Source of the DNA: Bacillota bacterium
GTDB taxonomy: Bacteria > Bacillota > Clostridia > Christensenellales > CAG-138
Direction of reading: 5' to 3'
Length of the DNA stretch: 5,724 nt
Assembly: GCA_023416895.1 (NCBI GenBank)
Contig: JAEZGQ010000103.1
Span: forward strand, 1-5,724
Shown: positions 4,470 through 5,724 of the stretch, piece by piece
How the letters are laid out: every line of letters begins with the position of its first letter
Numbering within the stretch: position 1 is the first letter of the stretch
Made by a program: the position numbers and the translations under genes
The notes under the pieces: model-generated
What the model was told of the DNA's origin: nothing
The model's database searches: none
Seen by the model: only the letters and a program-made list of their open reading frames with translations

Positions 4470-5724
4470 ATGTGCGCCTCCCCGTAGACGTTATCCTTTG
4501 CAGTTCCTACGATAAGCCTCGACGCGCCGCCCGTTTTTGTAATTTGGATTTGGGGTACATGAAGCTCTCGCGCCAAAATTTCCACCGCGCGCGGCGTGCA
4601 AAAGCCCGCCTGACAACGCCCCGAGCCAACGCGCACGCGGCGTTTGAGCCCATCGAGCGTGGTTGCGCCCAAAGGCCGGTGAATGGCGTCTAAGATTTCG
4701 CCCTCCGAAACGGTTTCGCAACGGCATACGATGTTGCCGTACACGGGCTTTTCTTGAAGGAGCTTTGCATATTCCTCTTTCGAAAGGGTTTTCGGGTCAA
4801 AAATGCCCTTTCGGGTACCATTGAAGGAAGGGTTTTTCGCAAGAGAAAGCTTTTCTTGAACAAGCTGCGCAATATAACTGCCGATGGCGGGGGCAGCCGT
4901 AAGCCCCGGGGACTCGATGCCCGCGCAGTCGAAAAAGCCGGGCGCGTCCTCCGCTTCACCCAAAATAAACTCATGCCCGTCCTCATGCGCGCGAAGGCCC
5001 GCAAAGCTTGTGATAACCTGTTTGAGCGGCGGGTTTTTTACGCTCCTGCCCGCTTTTACGGTAATCTCCCGCAAGCCGTCGGCGGTGGTGTTGGTAGCCT
5101 CAGGGTCTGAAACATCCACGGCAGTGGGGCCAACGATGGTATTGCCGTGCACCGTGGGCGCTACGAGCACACCTTTGCCGAGCTTGCCGGGCAAGGAAAA
5201 AATCACATGGTTTACAAAATCGCCCGTGTTTTTGTCGAGCAGAAAATAGTCGCCCCGCCTTGGGGTGATGCGGATTTTCTTTTTTGAAACCATGTTGTGG
5301 AACACATCCGAATACACGCCCGCCGCATTGACCACGCATTTTGTGAGAATCGTTTCCGTTTCGGTTTTTACTTCCCAACCATCCTTTGCGGGGGCTATGC
5401 GCTCGACCTTTGTGTTGAGGCGAAACTCCGCGCCGTTTGTAAAGGCGTTTTCTGCAAAAGCCGCCGTAAGCCCGAATGGGCAAACGATACCCGCAGTGGG
5501 TGCGTAGAGCGCGGCAACCGCATCGTCGCCTACGTTTGGCTCCATGCTTAAAAGCTCTTCCCGCTCCACGATGCGAAGCCCTTCCACGCCGTTTTTTACG
5601 CCGTTTTCGTAAAGGCGCAAAAGCGTAGGCCGCTCCTCCTCGCTCAGGCAAACAACAAGGCTGCCGATGCGCGAAAAGGAAACGTCAAGCTCCTCGCAGA
5701 GCTCCCCCATCATGCGGTTGCCCT
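4466..5724 (-). CDS. GlpA-like FAD-dependent dehydrogenase with C-terminal BFD-type [2Fe-2S] domain, N-terminus outside window
   Basis: This is the catalytic subunit of the operon, a DAO-fold flavoprotein of the GlpA/LhgO-like (COG0579) type. It would oxidise a 2-hydroxyacid, amino acid or glycerol-3-phosphate-like substrate and pass electrons to its partners. The frame stays open to the window edge, reading GNRMMGELCEELDV. The ATG at 5713 is thus internal, and roughly 70 residues with the FAD GxGxxG motif are missing. Visible marks, counted from that Met: CVVNAAGVYSD (126-136), ITPRRGDYFLLDK (149-161), SFAGLRAHEDG (236-246) and GIESPGLTAAPAIG (265-278), the FAD-closing motif. A BFD-like domain spans about 325-385 with VCRCETV (Cys330, Cys332) and GRCQAGFC (Cys367, Cys372), a CxC-x34-CxxxxC ligand set typical of a [2Fe-2S] cluster. 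In E. coli GlpA the same fusion exists. The stop overlaps the next start as ATGA. The annotation as glycerol-3-phosphate dehydrogenase is plausible but unproven. Confidence 0.9.
   Translation of the reverse strand, partial: GNRMMGELCEELDVSFSRIGSLVVCLSEEERPTLLRLYENGVKNGVEGLRIVEREELLSMEPNVGDDAVAALYAPTAGIVCPFGLTAAFAENAFTNGAEFRLNTKVERIAPAKDGWEVKTETETILTKCVVNAAGVYSDVFHNMVSKKKIRITPRRGDYFLLDKNTGDFVNHVIFSLPGKLGKGVLVAPTVHGNTIVGPTAVDVSDPEATNTTADGLREITVKAGRSVKNPPLKQVITSFAGLRAHEDGHEFILGEAEDAPGFFDCAGIESPGLTAAPAIGSYIAQLVQEKLSLAKNPSFNGTRKGIFDPKTLSKEEYAKLLQEKPVYGNIVCRCETVSEGEILDAIHRPLGATTLDGLKRRVRVGSGRCQAGFCTPRAVEILARELHVPQIQITKTGGASRLIVGTAKDNVYGEAHI
4477..4483 (-). promoter_or_regulatory. Shine-Dalgarno site for the FAD oxidoreductase gene
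   Basis: GGGGAGG on the minus strand lies 7 bases before the ATG at 4469, inside the end of the GlpA-like gene. Together with the ATGA overlap it indicates translational coupling. Confidence 0.75.

Noticed and set aside
5100..5651. Minus-strand ORF of 183 codons in another frame of the GlpA-like gene
   Set aside because: It is an Arg/Gly/Ala-rich shadow of the real frame, which carries clear family motifs.
5711..5713. ATG at 5713 as the start of the GlpA-like gene
   Set aside because: The codons before it read Gly-Asn-Arg in the conserved family context, and the FAD-binding N-terminus is missing, so the start lies beyond the window.
1..5724. CRISPR arrays, tRNA/rRNA genes, transposases or integrases
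   Set aside because: No spaced direct repeats, cloverleaf-like sequences or recombinase motifs were seen on either strand.

Overview
The window looks like part of a chromosome from a moderately GC-rich Clostridia-type Firmicute. The evidence is strong AAAGGAGG-type Shine-Dalgarno sites, a consensus-like sigma-A promoter, a PadR regulator paired with a membrane protein carrying a permease-prefix (HAAS) domain, a GlpA-like/FAD oxidoreductase/DUF1667 gene set, and a purine/pyrimidine-rich hairpin cluster of a kind common between clostridial genes. Assignment below class level is not possible from this sequence.

Layout. (1) Positions 1-881, + strand: the 3' part of an extended short-chain dehydrogenase/NAD-dependent epimerase; its Rossmann nucleotide-binding start lies outside the window. 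(2) Positions 882-1029: intergenic region with a sigma-A promoter (TTGACT-17 bp-TATGCT) overlaid by a perfect 12-bp inverted repeat, the likely operator. (3) Positions 1030-2674, + strand: a two-gene operon with an 11-bp overlap, a small PadR-family repressor followed by a 437-residue polytopic membrane protein. The membrane protein has an N-terminal permease-prefix domain and a SEDS (FtsW/RodA/SpoVE-like) core that keeps the candidate catalytic Asp but has an altered SYGGSS-type signature. (4) Positions 2675-2831: convergent intergenic region with a strong, roughly bidirectional terminator hairpin, then two more hairpins that look like a dispersed intergenic repeat. (5) Positions 2832-5724, - strand: a tightly coupled three-gene operon, transcribed right to left. 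It encodes a GlpA-like FAD dehydrogenase with a C-terminal BFD-type Fe-S domain (N-terminus outside the window), an FAD/NAD(P)-dependent pyridine nucleotide-disulfide-type oxidoreductase, and a DUF1667 protein with four N-terminal cysteines.

How the genes work together. The minus-strand trio resembles a soluble multi-subunit flavin/Fe-S dehydrogenase, in the manner of anaerobic glycerol-3-phosphate dehydrogenase or HcnABC-type amino-acid dehydrogenases; the substrate cannot be proven here. The PadR/SEDS pair looks like a self-contained, autoregulated module in which an inducer lifts PadR repression to produce a SEDS-type membrane protein. A cell-envelope role is inferred. This module is the least ordinary part of the window.
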